Source: Owenia fusiformis
Taxonomy: Eukaryota > Annelida > Polychaeta > Sabellida > Oweniidae
Length of the DNA stretch: 64,000 bases
Reading direction: 5' to 3'
NCBI GenBank assembly: GCA_903813345.2
Contig: CAIIXF020000012.1
Coordinates: forward strand, 25,432,184-25,496,183
Below, piece by piece: positions 48,745 to 59,744 of the stretch. How positions within the stretch are numbered: position 1 is the stretch's first letter; every line of letters starts with the position of its first letter. The notes beneath the pieces were generated by a model. The model ran no database searches, had not been told where the DNA came from, and saw nothing but the letters and a program-made list of their open reading frames with translations. The position numbers and the translations under genes were made by a program.

Positions 48745-48840
48745 GCACAACGACGCAGTGCGACCTGAACGTATGGAAGACTCATTGTCTATTCATGAAC
48801 GAAGAAGCTAAGGACGGCTGAGAACTAGTTTGGGGTCATA
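48745..48840 (+). mobile_element. Fragment of the AACG-rich TIR element
   Basis: 'GTGCGACCTGAACG', 'GGAAGACT', 'GAACGAAGAAGCTAA' and the end 'GAACTAGTTTGGGGTCATA' line up with 815-979 of copy 1. The left part is missing. Confidence 0.7.
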
Positions 48841-49114
48841 AACAGGCTCACGAGTGTAGTGTACGTACAAACGAACGTAGGAACAAACGAATGAAAGACG
48901 AACGTAGGAACCACGTATAAACGACCAAACGCACGAAACGAACGCACAAAAGCAAAGAGGAACACAGAATGTTCAAATTCACGTTGGTACAAATGTTCAC
49001 GAGAAAATACGTGTGTATGTACGTCTGTATGCTATTCTTTTTATGTCGGACAATATCATTCTGAGATTAGAGAACGCAAGCATTAAAATAATGTACTGAA
49101 TGGGTTACAAACTA

Positions 49115-49336
49115 TATATTATTTTCACTGTGCTCATGCAAATGTACGTGTAAGCCAAAGGTCAGAATAAGGCGAATGAACACTGAATTGTCAGTCCGAT
49201 TATTTAAATTCAGGTTCTTACCTTGACATTTAACGGTTGTTCTAACGACACTATCAGCAGCAAATCGTGTTACAAATGAAATGCAGCCACACGAAATTAA
49301 ATACAACTATTACTTGATATAAGCATGACCACCCTG
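49115..49336. repeat. Left half of a split dispersed repeat
   Basis: 'GTTCTAACGACACTATCAG' and 'CTTGATATAAGCATGACC' match the intact relative at about 27,630-27,720. The right half resumes at 51,590 ('AACTGCTCTTTC', 'AAACTTACACGGAAGCC', 'GTGCCCGGATATCGAAGC'). Confidence 0.6.
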
Positions 49337-50301
49337 CTATAGCATGACGGTTACGCCACCTCTGATCATGAACACGAGGTTGGACGACTACGTTCACTGA
49401 TTTATCCAATAAAATGGCCGCGGTGGATCAGAAAACTAAGGTTGGTGCATTATTTTCTACTACTGTGTATCAATGAAAGGATAAACGATTTATGTAAGCA
49501 TCGCATTCGGTGATGCATTTAATAATGTATATTTTGAACATAGTCTTGATACCCGGGGATAACATGAAATAAGCGAAAAATTGTTGAGTTTGAAATTCAA
49601 AACTACACAAAATTTAGTAATTTGTTTATTTTTGTCGTTAGCGCATGGTCTCCATTGCCTAACGACCTCGGGATATAAAGATGTAATCTACATACGATCA
49701 TAAAAAGCCAATTGAGCATTGGAAACCACATAATATGTTCTACTCAAGCCATAATAATGTATTTTGAATTTGCGGGTTACGCAAAATTGATGAACGGTTA
49801 CGCGAACCTCGTTCAAATATGTATCCCCGATTCATTGGTATTAATTTTGTCATATTCATCAGAACTTGATGCTAATTCTGCATTTGCCTCTTCATTGCTA
49901 TCTTTTTGACTCTCATTGGTTTCATAAATAAAGCAAGACACAATTTTCCTTGCCCTATAGAGGCTTAAACAAGAGCGTCTCTTGCGAGTCCTGAAAACAA
50001 ATATAAGCAATTCAATATTGCATTTCTTACCTTTATAACAATGACATGGAAAGAGGCTATCAGAACTAACAACCTTGACTTGAAAGGTGTACATGCTCGT
50101 AACCGTCCGCTAAATATCTAATGTACGACTAATACAATACGTTACCGTCCATAGAATTCATACGTAGTCGTCTTACGACATTGCGTTTGAAACCTTATTA
50201 TTTACAATATACACCACGTTCCTGTTCTGGATTTGTTATTTTATCGCTTGTTTATACACAATTTACTTACAGTTAGTTAGGGTGGCTCTGAGACACATAC
50301 G

Positions 50302-51331
50302 AGGCCCGATCAGAAAGTAAGTAACCAACTGCTCTCATTTTTTCATATTTTAATCAATTACATTGAAATTTTCACAGATGATGCAGAAAAATTAACCTAT
50401 TAAATAAGATCAATGACAATGGATTAGCTTCAATTACATTGTTATGTGTGTTGCTATGGTGACAATTGTTTTGAGTAGGCGGGGCACCCTTTTGAAAGCG
50501 GGCTTGGAAGATAATTTTTAGAGTTTTTTTGATGACCTCACATTTTTATGCAAGACTGCATAATATGTTTTATGTGATTATCACATTAGTAACTACATTC
50601 CATTGTCTCATTCATGAGTCATCGACACAAAGAAATCAAGGACATATGTGTCATAATGATGGCCACAGTTCAGTCACAGTTTCAGTCAAGTCAAATGTGG
50701 TTGAAAGGGGATTTTCCTGGCTTGACGACAATGCTCCACCCCAAAGAGCTCACATTACCGAAGATGCAGTTGATGAAGCCTTCTCCATGGCCACACAAGT
50801 TCCCCAGGCTCCCTAGTCCCCACCCCTGGCCCCATGCGACTAATACATGTACCTCTTTCCAAATGCAAAGATGTCGTTACGTACATGGAATCCGTTTTTG
50901 ACAGCAATGAAGTCGTCATTAAAGCTTTCAATGACAGTTTGCAGCCATTGAATGGTGACCTGATGCACGTCTTTAAGGACAGAGTGAAACGTTGCCTTAA
51001 CTGCATTGACTTTGGTAGCGATTATTTTGGGAGAACTAGGAATTAAAATGTAGTCATACATGCATATTTGATATATTTGGGGGTATAACAGCATGTAGAA
51101 AAACTCTACAAAGTTTCTTCAAACGTCACTTACAAAAGGGTGCCCCGTCTACCCAAAACAATTGTCACCATAGCAACAGCCATAACAATGCAGTTGACGC
51201 AAGCCTATTTCCTTTGATCTTGTTTAATAGGTCAATATTTTCTACATCATCTGTGAAAATTTCAATGTGATTGAATAAAGTATGGAAAAATAAGAGCACT
51301 TGGTTACTTACTTTCTGATCGGGCCTCGTAT
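50302..51331 (+). mobile_element. Decayed mariner-type DNA transposon
   Basis: The ends GAGGCCCGATCAGAAAGTAA and TTACTTTCTGATCGGGCCTC are inverted and flanked by TA(C), the Tc1/mariner target. About 1 kb long, shorter than an intact ~1.3-kb mariner. The N-terminal half of the transposase is absent or unreadable. Confidence 0.85.
50680..51046 (+). pseudogene. Mariner transposase remnant (C-terminal half)
   Basis: One frame holds LDDNAPPQRAHI (second catalytic Asp block, D at 50,727). After an in-frame TAG it holds SPPLAPCD (third catalytic Asp block), a second stop and LFPNAK, which corresponds to the family's 'SPDLAPxDxxLFPxLK' block. Another frame (to 51,046) then holds FDSNEVVIKAFNDSL and RVKRCLNCIDFGSDYFG, matching the mariner C-terminus. 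The D-to-D spacing in this copy is 36 residues against 34 in canonical mariners, so a small insertion is present. Stops plus a frameshift make it non-functional. Confidence 0.8.
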
Positions 51332-51590
51332 ACTGAGAAATCACGAGAATGGACTAAAACTTATGAACTTGGATATCTCAGTCGGTAAGTTTACATATTC
51401 TGCTTCTAGTAAACCACCTGGCAAATTTGACCCAGTCTCTATCACGAGTGGAACTAGTTGAAAAGGAAATCCTATCTGTGAATCTTGGCTACAGGCGAGA
51501 AAGAGGACATGCTGTCTTTCCCATGCGCCATTTTTGTTATCGTTACCGCAAAATTTTGCAAATCACCTTGACGTAACCGTCATGCTATAA

Positions 51591-51930
51591 CACCGTGATA
51601 ACTGCTCTTTCGGAGTAAACATGATGTTAAACTTACACGGAAGCCAACGCATACACGTGCAGACGATAGATATTTTCAAATTAGTGTAAGTGCCCGGATA
51701 TCGAAGCTCTGACAGGTAAAATTTAAGTCACGCATGTAGAATCTATCGTTGAAATGTGGCACCCACGCACGACATATGAACAAATGATCATACTCCAATG
51801 TTTCCAAGTCATATTAAGCATGATTTGGTTCAAATATAAAAGCATTATGTCACATGTAAAGTGGCTTAATTCAATGAAAACTAAAATCGTCGAAATCGAC
51901 AATTTTCGTCCGCCATCTTGAATGCGACGG
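51591..51930. repeat. Right half of the split dispersed repeat
   Basis: Continues the alignment to 27,700-28,090 after the 2.25-kb insertion. Confidence 0.6.
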
Positions 51931-52004
51931 TAACGGCAATGACCTTCGCAGTGAGTTTCGCACAGGTGTCAACGGAAACAAACACCGAACCCTGCTTTCC
52001 TGAA

Positions 52005-52175
52005 CCAGGTGTAAAAGGGTAGGTGGTCCTATCAAATTTTGGTCCTACTCTCTATTGATTTATATGTTGACCTAATTACAATTATTTTCCTTATTATTCA
52101 TACACAGTCAGGGCCAGTAAGGGCCGTAAGGAAATGGGACCATAATCCCTGGACCATAATTTCTTTCACATTGGG
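52005..52175. mobile_element. CCGGTGTAAA MITE, copy C
   Basis: Starts CCAGGTGTAAAAGGGTAGGT and ends TTTCTTTCACATTGGG. It is slightly decayed at the right end. Directly after it, 52,205-52,245 carries a scrap of the TGCCTGGGTCACATTTGC family ('GCAAATGTGACCCAGGCAT'). Confidence 0.8.
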
Positions 52176-52249
52176 TTTCCAGGAATCGCCTCGCATGCCT
52201 TCGACTCTTTCTCGATGAATAGGGGCAAATGTGACCCAGGCATGAATAA

Positions 52250-53341
52250 ATAAAGTACAACTAATCCCTATCCAAAACACTGGCCTGCGAGACATGTACT
52301 AACATGTTCGAACTGTAATATAGAACCTTTTCAATATGGCATTTGCTTCCGTGTTTTATATACCCCTCAACCTGCTTAATACGGCAATGTATCTTCAAAT
52401 AAAGCCTCAGCCACGTAGATTATAGTCTCTGGAAAACCTTTGTAGTTTTCACAAGCAATTTTGTTTGTGTATCTCAATTTTTTTCATCCCGATTTCAGTC
52501 ATGAATTACGTCAATATAGCGTGCAAACTTTGGGAAGGCGTTGTCATTCCCGGATGCCCAAACGTATCAGGTACATATAGATACTCGAATGATGTTGATT
52601 GGACATCAGGGTGTAAAGAAATCGTAATTTTACTGAGTGGCTTCACGAAAAAATATTTTATTATAAGTGGGTTATAAGCCACGAATTAATATCCACTCAC
52701 TGGTCACAGATTGTGAGCACGGCGTGACCATGATCACTGATGTGGTACACTGTATATGTACATGTATAATTCAAAGCTCTGTGTTTACATATACACGTAT
52801 ATATTGGAGTGTGTCAGTTTGGTTAGTTGTAAATGTATAAGCAAGACAACGTATTTACAAGGATAAATTGCATGTGATTCCGCAACTGTCCCGGAAATCG
52901 GAAATCTACGACAAATGACAATCTGGAATAGCCTATATTACTGGTAAGTATCAAGGATAAAACGACCGTTCACTCATAGTTTTCTGCAAATTGAAATTAG
53001 GGGTTATGCAAGTGCAACTAGCGAATTCTGCAAGTGAAAAGTTCAAAGTCATGCCGGATTTTCTGCAGTCATAGATCACGGGATCGTACCGGAAGATTTG
53101 CCTGTTATTGAGAGTAAAATGCTTTTTGTGAAATCCTCATCAAAACCTCACCAATTAATTTTTGCTCAGGAGTTGGTCAAAGGAAACAAAACAACTATAC
53201 AATGAGCATCACTTACGGATGATCTTCATTTCTGTTTCAACAACGGTAAGAGTTAATAAAGTTATTGAAAACTGTAGGAATGTCACGGAACAAAAAATAT
53301 CGGGACGAGGCTACAGTCTGGTAAGGTCAAACTACATGTTC
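52250..53341. other. Gene-free stretch
   Basis: No supported exon or repeat. Short ORFs only. Confidence 0.35.
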
Positions 53342-53712
53342 GGAATTTTGCTGCATTCCTCAATTGAGTCACATGTTATTTTTCAAACAGGAATCACTCC
53401 TTCCCCACATTGCCTACATCTATCAGTTTTGGGCGAAGAGTGCACTTATGAACCTAGACAGGATTGGTGAGAAGATTTGTTTTGTAAAATGTATAAAAAA
53501 CGAGAAAATTCAGTGACAAAATGTCACTCAATTGTCTCACTGAATTTTCTCGTTTTTATACATTTTACAAAAAAAACGTTTTCACAGTCTTTTCTAGGCA
53601 CACGAGTGCACTCTTTGTGCAAAACTGAAAGATGTAGATAGACAATGTGGGGAAGGAGTGATTCCTATTTGAAAAATAACATGATACTCAATGGAGGACT
53701 GTAGCAAAATTC
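53342..53712. mobile_element. 371-bp foldback
   Basis: GGAATTTTGCTGCATTCCTC at the left is mirrored at the right (…TAGCAAAATTCC). The arms run ~170 bp, and the innermost ~33 bp (TGTATAAAAAACGAGAAAAT side) are almost perfect around a short centre 'CAAAATGTCACTCAATTGTC'. The ORF 53,162-53,470 crosses into it and is rejected. Confidence 0.85.
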
Positions 53713-54464
53713 CATTCGTGTGCAATATGAATATATATATACAAGTGTGTCACGGCACAATAGTCTATAGAATTCTTATTTCAGGTTCAACTGTTTGCCT
53801 TTGCAACAGTTTAACAGATTGTAGACTATATCCTCTCGTTTGAATTTATTTTGAAATTTGGAATGAAAATATTCAGACTTTAGCCCATATAGGTGAATCC
53901 GGTAGCCGACAGGCGTTAGTTGCATTTGCGAATACAACCTTAGTTCATCTCTTAACCCTTACAAACATTTCATGACTGTATTCCTGCCTGTAATGGGCTC
54001 TAACAGCGGGCTGCCATAGCTAGATAATGGTTAAGACATTTCAAACCACATCTTGTGAATAATATTGATATATGCCCATGTATGATGATCTTTTACTTAA
54101 CCGTCACTGTGCTAATATCACTTGTTTTGACTATTTGTAAATTAAGAATCGACGAATAAGTTCGCTGACGGCACATGAATACATGTAATGTTGTGGTTCG
54201 GCCATGATCCGTCATCATCTACTTCGCGAAACATTGAAAGAACCTTCATTTGGGGCTTACTACATGAGGCTAAAATGAGATGACCCAATCCCCCCCCCCC
54301 CAATAACCAAGGGAAATATAACTTTTAGATATAAGAAGAGCTTTAAAATGCTTTTAATTTGTAGCTTCTAGCTCAATTTTGAAGGAAGTTGCATCAATGT
54401 TTCTAAAATTCAAAACAAATATTCAATTTTTGGGGTTTCTTATGGCACGATTGCACGTCCCTGA
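53713..54464. other. Gene-free stretch with one repeat scrap
   Basis: 53,890-53,945 ('GGTAGCCGACAGGCGTTAGT', 'TTGCGAATACAA') is a partial copy of the element next to the SMB gene. A C run lies at about 54,290-54,301. Confidence 0.45.
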
Positions 54465-54604
54465 TGCCTGGGTCACATTTGCTCCGATCCATCGGCCGGC
54501 GCCCGGCCGATTGAATGTTTTGTTCAATATTGTATTAAATTTTGAACAAAATACTCAATCGGCCGGGCGCCGTAGCAAAAATCGGAGCAAATGTGACCAG
54601 GACA
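54465..54604. mobile_element. 140-bp TGCCTGGGTCACATTTGC MITE
   Basis: Deletion derivative of 33,609-34,605, with ends TGCCTGGGTCACATTTGCTC and ATGTGACCAGGACA. The flanking TGA on both sides fits a 3-bp target duplication. Confidence 0.85.
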
Positions 54605-54739
54605 TGACTGAAAACCGTTTTTTGCGATCGCAATCCCCCCTCACTGAAAGATGGCTACGCCTCTCTGATGCATTAGTGAATCAACATGGCTGGGGTTCAG
54701 TATCTAAAAATAATAGTATAATATAGATAATAGACTTAC

Positions 54740-55028
54740 AATTCATTCAAGCTGCTTGTGACCATTGTTGAATTCCCTTGGTGTTGGCTTAGGGGGTTCT
54801 TTGGAGCAACTTTAGCTGCTTTGTTAGAGGGTCTCTTGTTGGTAGTTGGTGAGATACCTTCTTTGTCATGGGTGGGTAATCCCTTTGAAGCAGAGTTTGG
54901 GGGTGTATTTATGACAGGTAATGTGGTGAAAGTTGGTTATCACTTTTTCTATGTTATGTTACATGGTAGTAGGCATATTCCAAAAATGGCAATAACAATT
55001 ACTGTCAGTGTTGACAGCATTACTACGG
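54740..55028 (-). pseudogene. Candidate decayed exon: membrane segment plus Ser/Thr/Lys-rich tail
   Basis: On the minus strand a strong acceptor (ATTTTATTTTCAG at 55,029) opens a frame VVMLSTLTVIVIAIFGICLL, a good membrane segment. In the same frame three stops follow (TAG, TGA, TAA within five codons), then an open stretch NTPPNSASKGLPTHDKEG... to SSLNEL, which ends at a consensus donor (GAATT|GTAAGT, 54,739). The plus-strand ORF over the same bases is its shadow. It could be one exon of a single-pass receptor that has died, or two short exons with an unseen intron. No family is recognised. Confidence 0.35.
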
Positions 55029-55169
55029 CTGAAAATAAAATAGCATATCAAACGCGTATTTTATTTTATTTTAATGGCTTGGGTATTATTAGACTTTTTA
55101 AGAGCCAATGGCCTCGTGTTCAAAGTTAGTTATCAGTATTGTCTATGTACTGTATGTAAAGGTCACTGT

Positions 55170-56175
55170 TATATTCACGCCCGGTGATCGTGAATATGGG
55201 ACGGAGGGGGGATTGAGCAGGCAATTTCTGCTAGGAAATTCAATTTTTTCAAGAAAAAGTTTACTATTGAATTACTAAATGGATAGGCGCATGGTATGGT
55301 AGAATATGTTAGGTTTTCTGGGATTTTTTCTGAAACGATATGCATCTAAGGTATGAGATCTATTAAAAAAGGCGCAAGGACATCAACAGGCACAAATCAA
55401 CGTTTTTGCTATAAATCAAGCAACAATGGACTACACGACCTGTAATAAATACTTGTAAGTGATGTTATCATAACTAAATTAATGTCATTGCTGAATTTAT
55501 AAAATAAGTTTCCATACGTAAAATAAAAAATAATCGAAAATAATTAAAATGGAACGGAGGGGGGGGGAGTGGACGGAGGGGGGAGTAATAATTCTATAAA
55601 CTTCACACGAATTCTTGTATTTGAAAAATGAACTCATTAACTTAGTAAGAAACTGGATGATATACCCCTGGAGACTGAAAAATGGGGACATTTGGAGTAA
55701 AAGGACTTAAAGTCGCGAAACATCTCTAATCATGTCTTATATACATATTGCTCCCCCCTCCGTCCCCTCCCCCCCGTCCCAAATTCATTATTTTCGATTA
55801 TTTTTTATTTCACATATGGAAACTTATTTTATAAATTCAGCAATGACATTAATTTAGTTATGATAACATCACTTACAAGTATTTATTACACGTCGTCCAG
55901 ACCATTGTTGCTTGATTTATAGCAAAAACGTTGATTTGTGCCTGTTGATGGCCTTGCGCCTTTTTTAATAGATCTCATACCTTAGATGCGTATCGTTTCA
56001 GAAAAAATCCCAGAAAACCTAACATATTCTACCATACCGTGCGCCTATCCATTTAGCAATTCAATAGTAAACTTTTTCTTGAAAAATAAATCTTCTAGAT
56101 TTGTTGAATTTCCTAGCAGAAATTGCCTGCTCCCCCCCCCTCCGTCCCATATTCACGATCACCGGGCGTGATATT
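55170..56175. mobile_element. 1-kb foldback with ~400-bp arms and G/C-run borders
   Basis: Left arm from ATATTCACGCCCGGTGATCG, right arm ending in CGATCACCGGGCGTGATAT. The arms stay closely matched over about 400 bp (for example 'GCGCAAGGACATCAACAGGC' against 'GCCTGTTGATGGCCTTGCGC'), with GGACGGAGGGGGG tracts at both the outer and inner borders. The ~180-bp centre is unpaired. ORFs inside are chance. Confidence 0.9.
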
Positions 56176-56716
56176 AGTAAAAGTATAGATACTCATAACA
56201 TTCATCCTATCTCGCCCCATGCAGAGAGATCAACTAAAATTACATCTGATGATGTGAGACTCGACATTCACCAGGAAACTTGAAATAATTTGTCACCCAT
56301 GGAGCAAATTAATTTTTACTACTTAATAAATGGTGAATTACAGCCAAATTAAGTTTGAAAAGAATGAGAATAGCATGATGTCTTGATATTTCAAGGTAAC
56401 GTCGTTTGAATGGTGATGGCGTTGATTGAAAAAACAATGTAAAGATAAAACTGCAACGGAATATTTGTAAATTTCTTTCAAGAACAAAAAATATACATCT
56501 TGAAAAAATTATGATTAAAAACCTTTTATAGCCAGAAATTCATTACCTACAAGCACATTTGTGTTTTGTGGAGTTTGTGTTTGTTTTCCTGGTACCCTTG
56601 CGTGATTAGTGTTTTGCCAGGAAGCAGAACAAAACATGTACTTCAAGTGACCTAATTGATTAAAACTAACTAGAAAGTACTGTACAATAAAACTTTTTAT
56701 TCTTTTTAGGATCACC
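56176..56716. other. Upstream region of the GT92 gene
   Basis: Probable intron 5' of the coding exon: the minus-7 region reads TTATTCTTTTTAG|GATCACC. An upstream untranslated exon is implied but not found. Confidence 0.4.
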
Positions 56717-58270
56717 ATGCGATTCAGAAGAAGCCGACTGTTACAAGTGTCGCTGATGATTGCAGTATTGCTAATCTTCAAAACTTTGAATTTATATGGA
56801 CAAGAGAAGTCCAAAGGGCTGGATATGTTCAGACAGATTCCAACTGAGAATAACTATGATCGCGGCATTGAGATAAAAGCGAATGTCATTGAGAGCCAAG
56901 AAGCAGATGAGGATCGTGATGTTTTCGAAGGTGATGGGATCAAAACAAACCAGGGAGGGAAGAAAAGTATTAGAGTAGCCCCAGATGTAATTCACCCCAT
57001 TGAAAACTCATTACCCCCTGATACACACCATCACAATATTTTAGAAGAACGTGGAAAGGCAAAATGGCCGGAGAGACTGAATTGGGTAAAAATAAAAGGC
57101 GATATTACAGTTTATCTTTTAGCTGCATTTTATGATGACCGTGATACACTAAAAGACCATTTCCGCGAGGCAGCCGTCAGAGTGATTGCCATATCTGAAT
57201 CTAAACACGTAGAAATGATGTGTCATTTACACTACGACGATCGTGTCGTAAAGGTCAAGGCAGACGTAGTGCGTACATCCGTTTTGCGACGCTTTGTATT
57301 TGAAAATAAACAATTCAGATCGAACATTTATTCCTGCAAGGTAATAAAGCAACAAAATTCAAACAAAAGCCCGAAGTTCGTGTCCATTGTTGGTCCATGG
57401 CAGAAAAGTCCAACTACGTTTCTTCCCATAGAGACGCCAGGTTATCGGAAGCCTTTATATAAGTTCTGTGGATGTCAGCGTCATTTTGGAAATCTCGACC
57501 CCAGCCTTATCGTTGAAAATTTCGAAATTCAAAAAATGTTCGGCATCTCAAAAATGTTCATTTATACGACTGAACTTGACCGCATTCCCGCCGCAGTGCT
57601 AGAACATTACATGAAGGAAGGGTTTGTTGAAGTTATAGAGGTTCCAGCCATGTTTGAAAACTACCCACCCAATCATTATCGCCCGAACCATATAAGGATA
57701 TTACAACCTCCCTCATATAACCATTGTATTTATAGGAATTTATATAAATGTGAATTCATGATTATCAATGACCCCGATGAGTTCATTGTCCCAAGGCGAG
57801 ATCAAGACTATACGACTATGTTGAAAAATATCGATAGAAATCACAACATCAGTGAGGGATATAAAACATCGTACGTCTTCAGAAATGCATTCTTTTACAC
57901 TCATCTACCCCAGAACGAGACTGAGCCTAGCTACGTCAAATCTTTACGCCATCAAGCCCGGATGAAAGCAAGATACCCGGATGACTCCGTGAAATCATTT
58001 CTAAGGCCAAGTTCTTGCATAGGGTATCATGTTCATTTTTGTTGGACACAAACACATGAGTCAAAGGGCAGAGTAATTGTCAATACGGATTTTGCACTTA
58101 ATTATCATTATCGTGCGTGTCATAAAATATGGGAAAAGACAAAAAAGGGAAACAGATGTGAACAATTCAAAAACGAATACCAAATTGATACGCATATGCT
58201 AAGATATAAAGACAGAATTATAAGTGCAATGAGGGATCAGGCTCAGAAAATTGGACTTCCTTTATCATAG
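56717..58270 (+). CDS. GT92 (DUF23) family glycosyltransferase, type II membrane protein
   Basis: 517 residues in one exon, with the ATG in good context (ATCACCATGC) just after a splice acceptor. Residues 1-7 are basic and 8-28 form a signal anchor, followed by a ~90-residue stem, so the catalytic part would face the Golgi lumen. The GT92 domain runs ~245-500: KFCGCQRHFGNLDPSLIVE (the family's conserved Cys start), FEIQKMFGISKMFIYTTELD, HCIYRNLYKCEFMIINDPDE (D352-x-D354-E355, the DxD-like metal/nucleotide-sugar site) and late Cys/His residues (CIGYHVHF, NYHYRACHKIW). GT92 includes nematode galactosyltransferases that add β-galactose to core fucose of N-glycans, and large spiralian expansions exist. 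The acceptor here is unknown. Length and motifs look complete, and the stop is TAG at 58,268. Confidence 0.9.
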   Translation: MRFRRSRLLQVSLMIAVLLIFKTLNLYGQEKSKGLDMFRQIPTENNYDRGIEIKANVIESQEADEDRDVFEGDGIKTNQGGKKSIRVAPDVIHPIENSLPPDTHHHNILEERGKAKWPERLNWVKIKGDITVYLLAAFYDDRDTLKDHFREAAVRVIAISESKHVEMMCHLHYDDRVVKVKADVVRTSVLRRFVFENKQFRSNIYSCKVIKQQNSNKSPKFVSIVGPWQKSPTTFLPIETPGYRKPLYKFCGCQRHFGNLDPSLIVENFEIQKMFGISKMFIYTTELDRIPAAVLEHYMKEGFVEVIEVPAMFENYPPNHYRPNHIRILQPPSYNHCIYRNLYKCEFMIINDPDEFIVPRRDQDYTTMLKNIDRNHNISEGYKTSYVFRNAFFYTHLPQNETEPSYVKSLRHQARMKARYPDDSVKSFLRPSSCIGYHVHFCWTQTHESKGRVIVNTDFALNYHYRACHKIWEKTKKGNRCEQFKNEYQIDTHMLRYKDRIISAMRDQAQKIGLPLS

Positions 58271-59109
58271 ATTTTAAACACTAGAAACCTAAATGAAAAA
58301 AATGTATTTTTAAGTTGAGCATCATTACTTTATCAACGTAAACTAGCTGTCACGCTAGGCCGTGTTGGCTCACCGTTCGCCACGCTTTTCATTAATTTCT
58401 AATTTATTAATTCTTTTTTGGTATTTGGTGTGAGGGGGATATCTTGCTATAAAACTATTTGTTGTGCCCAACGTGTTTCAATCCGTTGCCCCGCCATCTG
58501 CCCCAAATAATCCACACGATGGCGAACAGTGAGCCCACGCGGCCTAAAGTGACAGCTTTATAATGGACTTGGTAAAGCATGATAGTTGATGTGTTTAATT
58601 TTGGTGGAAAGCACATTACGTGTAATTGACGGGACACTAGTACAAAACTTCAAATAAATTTTAACGTTACATACATGATCACCTTTTCGGTTTGATAGCA
58701 CAAGTATTGCTGGAACACAGTACAAGTATGAGGGATGGATTCGTTGGGATTCAATATTCTAATCAAAATATGTTTTCTGAACAACTGGAACGAGAATACA
58801 TTTTCTCCGTGTTAAAAATTAGTTACGAAACATCTCTTTCTTATCAACGATCTGAGAAAAGGAACTTTCATCTGAACCTTGATCTTTTGTCTTTCCAGAG
58901 CAAGTTATGTTCACGATCAGGCTCTTTTATATTTTATATCTGAAAAATCAGATCGGATAGCCAGTGTATGTAATGCTCCTCTATCACCCTTTAAATAGGT
59001 CAGGCGTCTAAAAAAAGTTCCCCCAATACATAACTTTGTAAGATTGAGATCTTGGGTACTTCTAGAGATAAGATAGTACAAAGTGCGCTTGGAGAACAGT
59101 CTTGCCTTT
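58271..59109. other. 3' flank of the GT92 gene
   Basis: Likely 3' untranslated region, then gene-free DNA. The 83-residue ORF at 58,692 matches nothing known to me. Confidence 0.4.
58653..58658 (+). terminator. Possible poly(A) signal of the GT92 gene
   Basis: AATAAA, 383 bases after the stop codon and the first exact match I found downstream. Confidence 0.3.
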
Positions 59110-59423
59110 TTCCATTAAGGTCTCAAATTTCCAAAGTAGTGTACTGGGAGAACTTGCCTTTATCAAATACTTTAACAATCTTACAAAGTAATGTACTGGA
59201 AGAACTTGCTTTTATTAAATAATTTAACAATCTTACAATGTAGTGTACTGGGAGAACTTGCTTTTATTAAATAATTTAACAATCTTACAAAGTAGTGTAC
59301 TGGAAGAACTTGCCTTTATTAAATAATTTAACAATCTTACAAACTGACAAAGTAGTGTACAGGGAGAACTTGCCTTTATCAATTAATTTAATAATCTTAC
59401 AAAGTAGTAGTGTACTGGGAGAC
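59110..59423. repeat. 52-bp satellite, first part
   Basis: Unit: GTGTACTGGGAGAACTTGCC TTTATTAAATAATTTAACAA TCTTACAAAGTA. About six copies before the interruption. Confidence 0.9.
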
Positions 59424-59744
59424 ACTTTAAAGTCCCTGGAGCAATCAAATTTTCCTTTTAGGAAATCGATCATGTCTCAAAGCACATTCTAATTATGCAT
59501 TCAACAATATAATAATAGGTTGCATTTTTGGTGAAAATTAGGTCAACATTTTTGAAAAAGTATGTTGATTGGTCCATTGCCCCTTCAATATCACTTAGGT
59601 CTGATTAACTAAATTATCATTATATATACTTTTCTTGAAGATAATGAATGGATCTAAAAGCTACACCCGTGTTCATGATCACAAAATATTCATAATTCAA
59701 ATTAGAAAAACTTTTGAAATTGTTTGCGATAACCTACGTGCTCC
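59424..59744. mobile_element. GGAGCACGTAG foldback, half copy
   Basis: Corresponds, inverted, to 39,685-40,010 of the complete copy ('CTTTAAAGTCCCTGGAGCAA', 'CAAAAGTTT...'-like arm, end CGATAACCTACGTGCTCC). One arm only. The right end joins TTTAACAATC of the satellite directly. Confidence 0.85.

Larger units (their letters stand above)
49337..51590. mobile_element. 2.25-kb TIR element inserted in that repeat
   Basis: The left end GCTATAGCATGACGGTTACG and the right end CGTAACCGTCATGCTATA are inverted. It splits the dispersed repeat described at 49,115-49,336 and itself carries a mariner (50,302-51,331). Inside, the minus strand 50,004-49,813 is an open stretch behind a good acceptor (TTTGTTTTCAG), ending in an acidic Glu/Ser/Asp tail. 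Its role is unknown. Confidence 0.65.

Noticed and set aside
53162-53470. 102-residue plus-strand ORF
   Set aside because: Its second half lies inside the arm of a foldback element and it shows no family resemblance.
54758-55129. 123-residue plus-strand ORF with hydrophobic segments
   Set aside because: Non-ATG start. The opposite strand has splice-bounded, more protein-like coding.
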